From: Actinomycetes bacterium
GTDB lineage: Bacteria > Actinomycetota > Actinomycetes > Actinomycetales > Microbacteriaceae
Reading direction: 5' to 3'
Assembly: GCA_023386675.1 (NCBI GenBank)
Contig: JAEWJG010000101.1
Location: forward strand, 1 to 8,275
Length of the DNA: 8,275 nucleotides
Shown here: positions 6,887-8,275 of the stretch, one piece after another
Numbering within the stretch: the first letter of the stretch is position 1
Layout: each line of letters opens with the position of its first letter
The notes under the pieces: generated by a model
Database searches by the model: none
What the model was told of the DNA's origin: nothing
The model's input: only the letters and a program-made list of their open reading frames with translations
Made by a program: the position numbers and the translations under genes

Positions 6887-6911
6887 GCAACCTCGAATCG
6901 GCCCCAGCCCG

Positions 6912-6933
6912 CTGTCAGGGACGGCCCTGGCAG
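6912..6933. promoter_or_regulatory. Candidate operator: imperfect inverted repeat in the hemA-hemE region
   Basis: CTGTCAGGG (6912-6920) and CCCTGGCAG (6925-6933) form 9-bp inverted arms around ACGG with a single mismatch (a G-U pair if transcribed). The repeat covers the spacer and the first half of the hemE -10 hexamer, where a bound repressor could block RNA polymerase. It does not match the DtxR, Rex or Fur box consensus as I know them. The symmetry is seen directly; operator function is inferred. Confidence 0.4.
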
Positions 6934-6936
6934 AAT
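6928..6936 (+). promoter_or_regulatory. Candidate extended -10 of a leaderless hemE promoter
   Basis: TGG followed by CAGAAT resembles an extended -10 (TGn plus a TAnnnT-like hexamer with C in first position). It ends 6 nt before the GTG at 6943, the same geometry as hemA on the other strand. No Shine-Dalgarno sequence lies at useful spacing before the GTG, so a leaderless mRNA is the simplest reading. No good -35 is visible, as is common with extended -10 promoters. Confidence 0.48.
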
Positions 6937-6942
6937 CATGGG

Positions 6943-8085
6943 GTGACCACCCTCGCACCCGAGCATCCCCTCGCCGCCGACCGTACCGCATCCAGTCCCC
7001 TCGTCCGCGCCTACCAGGGCGAGCGCACGGAGGTGACGCCCGTCTGGTTCATGCGGCAGGCGGGACGGTCGCTGCCGGAGTACCGCGAACTGCGGGTCGG
7101 CACGCGCATGCTCGACGCCTGTCTCGACCCGGCGATGGCGAGCGAGATCACGCTGCAGCCGGTGCGCAGGCACGGCGTGGATGCGGGCATCTTCTTCAGC
7201 GACATCGTCGTCCCGCTCAAGCTGGCCGGCGTCGACGTCGAGATCCAGCCGGGCAAGGGCCCGGTGTTCGCGCAGGCGGTCCGGACCGCGGAGGACGTGG
7301 ACCGGCTGACCGCGATCGACCCGGCCTCGCTCGGTGACGACGTGTTCGCGCCGATCCAGGAGGCCGTGCGGCTGACGATCGCCGAGCTCGGCGACACCCC
7401 GCTCATCGGCTTCGCGGGCGCGCCGTTCACGCTCGCCGCCTACCTGGTCGAGGGCGGTCCGTCGAAGGATCACATCCGGGCGCGGACGCTCATGCACGCC
7501 GACCCGGACGCCTGGCAGCGGCTCATGGCCTGGACGGCCGACATCTCCGGCGCGTTCCTGCGCGCACAGGTGCTGGCCGGCGCGAGCGCGGCGCAGCTGT
7601 TCGACTCGTGGGCCGGCTCGCTGTCGCTGCACGACTACGTCGCGCACGTCGCGCCGGCGTCCGCCCGCGCGCTGTCTCACGTCCGCGACCTGACGTACGC
7701 GGTGCCGCCGGTCGCCACGGGCGAAGGCGGGGAGGCGCTCGACGAGGTGCGCAACGTCCCGCTCGTCCACTTCGGCGTCGGCACCGGCGAGCTGCTCAAG
7801 GCGATGCACGAGGCCGGAGCGGACGCGGTGGGCGTCGACTACCGCATCCCGCTCGACGAGGCCAGCCGCCGGCTCGGCCACGTGGTCCCTGTCCAGGGCA
7901 ACGTCGACCCGGCGGTGCTCGACGCGCCGTGGCCGGTTCTCGAGGCGCATGTGCTCGACGTCCTCGACCGCGGCCGGGAGGCTCCGGCCCACGTGCTCAA
8001 CCTCGGTCACGGTGTGCCGCCCGAGACGGATCCGACGGTGCTGACCCGTGTGGTCGAGCTCGTGCACGGGTGGCGTCCGGAATGA
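6943..8085 (+). CDS. hemE: Uroporphyrinogen III decarboxylase
   Basis: Removes the four acetate carboxyls of uroporphyrinogen III to give coproporphyrinogen III; a cytoplasmic, cofactor-free TIM-barrel enzyme. All family landmarks are present in the 380 residues: signature 1, PVWFMRQAGRSLPEYREL (33-50), whose arginines bind substrate carboxylates; the catalytic aspartate in FFSDIVVPLKLAG (84-96; Asp87); signature 2, GFAGAPFTLAAYLVEGG (156-172); FDSWAGSLS (220-228); and the C-terminal LNLGHGVPPETDP (352-364) with His356. A small loop enlargement around 257-270 (VATGEGGEALDEVR) separates two core strands, making the protein a little longer than the usual roughly 350. GTG 6943-6945 is chosen because upstream codons show no family similarity and a -10-like element ends 6 nt before it; the much longer open frame running antisense through hemA is an artefact of GC bias. 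The stop overlaps the next gene's ATG as ATGA (8082-8085), implying translational coupling. It is divergent from hemA. Confidence 0.97.
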   Translation: MTTLAPEHPLAADRTASSPLVRAYQGERTEVTPVWFMRQAGRSLPEYRELRVGTRMLDACLDPAMASEITLQPVRRHGVDAGIFFSDIVVPLKLAGVDVEIQPGKGPVFAQAVRTAEDVDRLTAIDPASLGDDVFAPIQEAVRLTIAELGDTPLIGFAGAPFTLAAYLVEGGPSKDHIRARTLMHADPDAWQRLMAWTADISGAFLRAQVLAGASAAQLFDSWAGSLSLHDYVAHVAPASARALSHVRDLTYAVPPVATGEGGEALDEVRNVPLVHFGVGTGELLKAMHEAGADAVGVDYRIPLDEASRRLGHVVPVQGNVDPAVLDAPWPVLEAHVLDVLDRGREAPAHVLNLGHGVPPETDPTVLTRVVELVHGWRPE

Positions 8086-8275
8086 GCGACGAGCCGATCC
8101 TCCCTGGCGAGCCCCTCACCCACGACGAGCTCGGCGAGGAGATCCGGCACGTCGTCGAGTCGCCCGCGACGCGTGTCGTCGTGGTCGGCGGGGGCATGGC
8201 CGGCCTGGTGGTCGCGCGCGAGTGCGCCCGGCCGGGCTTCGAGGTCACGCTGCTGGAGGCGGCTGACCGCGTCGG
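8082..8275 (+). CDS. hemY: FAD-dependent copro/protoporphyrinogen oxidase, N-terminal fragment
   Basis: Only the first 64 codons plus two bases are in the window. After about 30 mostly acidic, polar residues (MSDEPILPGEPLTHDELGEE) the sequence enters a classic FAD dinucleotide-binding fold: TRVVVVGGGMAGLVVARECA (30-49), with the GxGxxG-type glycines, then FEVTLLEAADRVG ending at the acidic residue that binds the ribose. This is typical of the amine-oxidase/protoporphyrinogen-oxidase superfamily. The assignment to HemY (also called CgoX or HemG) rests on this fold plus its position directly after hemE; the substrate-binding and C-terminal parts are off the window. In Actinobacteria the enzyme is expected to oxidise coproporphyrinogen III to coproporphyrin III before iron insertion. 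ATG 8082-8084 overlaps the hemE stop and has no strong ribosome site, so translation probably depends on coupling. Another FAD amine oxidase such as a phytoene desaturase cannot be excluded from the fragment alone. Confidence 0.82.
   Translation, partial: MSDEPILPGEPLTHDELGEEIRHVVESPATRVVVVGGGMAGLVVARECARPGFEVTLLEAADRV

Noticed and set aside
5527..6942. Long plus-strand open frame running in phase into hemE, suggesting a very long HemE or an extra gene.
   Set aside because: It lies antisense to hemA, has a low-complexity Arg/Gly/Asp-rich translation without family features, and HemE similarity begins only after GTG 6943. It is a GC-bias shadow.
6938..6945. A minimal upstream reading frame ATG-GGG-TGA whose stop overlaps the hemE GTG.
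   Set aside because: The likely transcription start is at the GTG itself, so the ATG would not be in the mRNA; chance occurrence is likely.
6871..8067. Minus-strand 398-codon open frame opposite hemE.
   Set aside because: The translation is His/Arg/Asp-rich shadow sequence of hemE with no recognisable motif; hemE itself is intact with all signatures.
1..8275. Mobile element, phage, CRISPR or defence-system content.
   Set aside because: No transposase, integrase, direct repeat array, terminal repeats or tRNA gene seen; composition and gene style are uniform and the genes are mostly housekeeping.

Overview
The window is about 70% G+C, gene-dense, with G/C-ending codons, GTG starts and short gaps. 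The gene content and protein style suggest a high-GC actinobacterium, probably Microbacteriaceae (Leifsonia-like). This placement comes from reading the sequence, not from a database search.

Layout, left to right. (1) The 3' end of a plus-strand PrsW-like membrane protease gene enters from the left edge. (2) It meets head-on, with a 6-nt gap, a minus-strand pair: glyS (glycyl-tRNA synthetase), followed 38 nt downstream by a large membrane protein. That protein joins an N-terminal rhomboid-like, apparently protease-dead membrane region and further membrane helices to a C-terminal MprF/DUF2156-type aminoacyl-tRNA:lipid transferase domain. (3) A small plus-strand gene of unknown function diverges from glyS; its stop codon overlaps the stop of the next minus-strand gene. 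(4) A minus-strand pair follows: hemA (glutamyl-tRNA reductase, first committed step of C5-pathway tetrapyrrole synthesis) and, 20 nt downstream, a RimJ/RimL-type GNAT acetyltransferase. (5) Diverging from hemA across 81 bp is hemE (uroporphyrinogen decarboxylase). It overlaps by 4 nt (ATGA) the start of a FAD-dependent porphyrinogen oxidase gene (hemY/cgoX), which runs off the right edge.

How the genes fit together. hemA, hemE and hemY form a divergent haem locus. HemA makes glutamate-1-semialdehyde from Glu-tRNA, HemE makes coproporphyrinogen III, and HemY/CgoX oxidises it (coproporphyrin-dependent route in Actinobacteria). Both hemA and hemE appear to be leaderless: each has a -10-like hexamer ending 6 nt before its GTG and no Shine-Dalgarno sequence. 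A 22-bp imperfect inverted repeat overlaps the hemE -10. On the other side, an aminoacyl-tRNA synthetase gene sits directly upstream of a probable aminoacyl-tRNA-consuming membrane enzyme.

Most of the window is ordinary housekeeping sequence. I see no rRNA, tRNA, CRISPR array, insertion sequence, prophage or clear intrinsic terminator. The points most worth following up are the rhomboid-like/MprF-like fusion, its link with glyS, and the hemA-hemE control region. No intergenic stretch exceeds about 135 bp.
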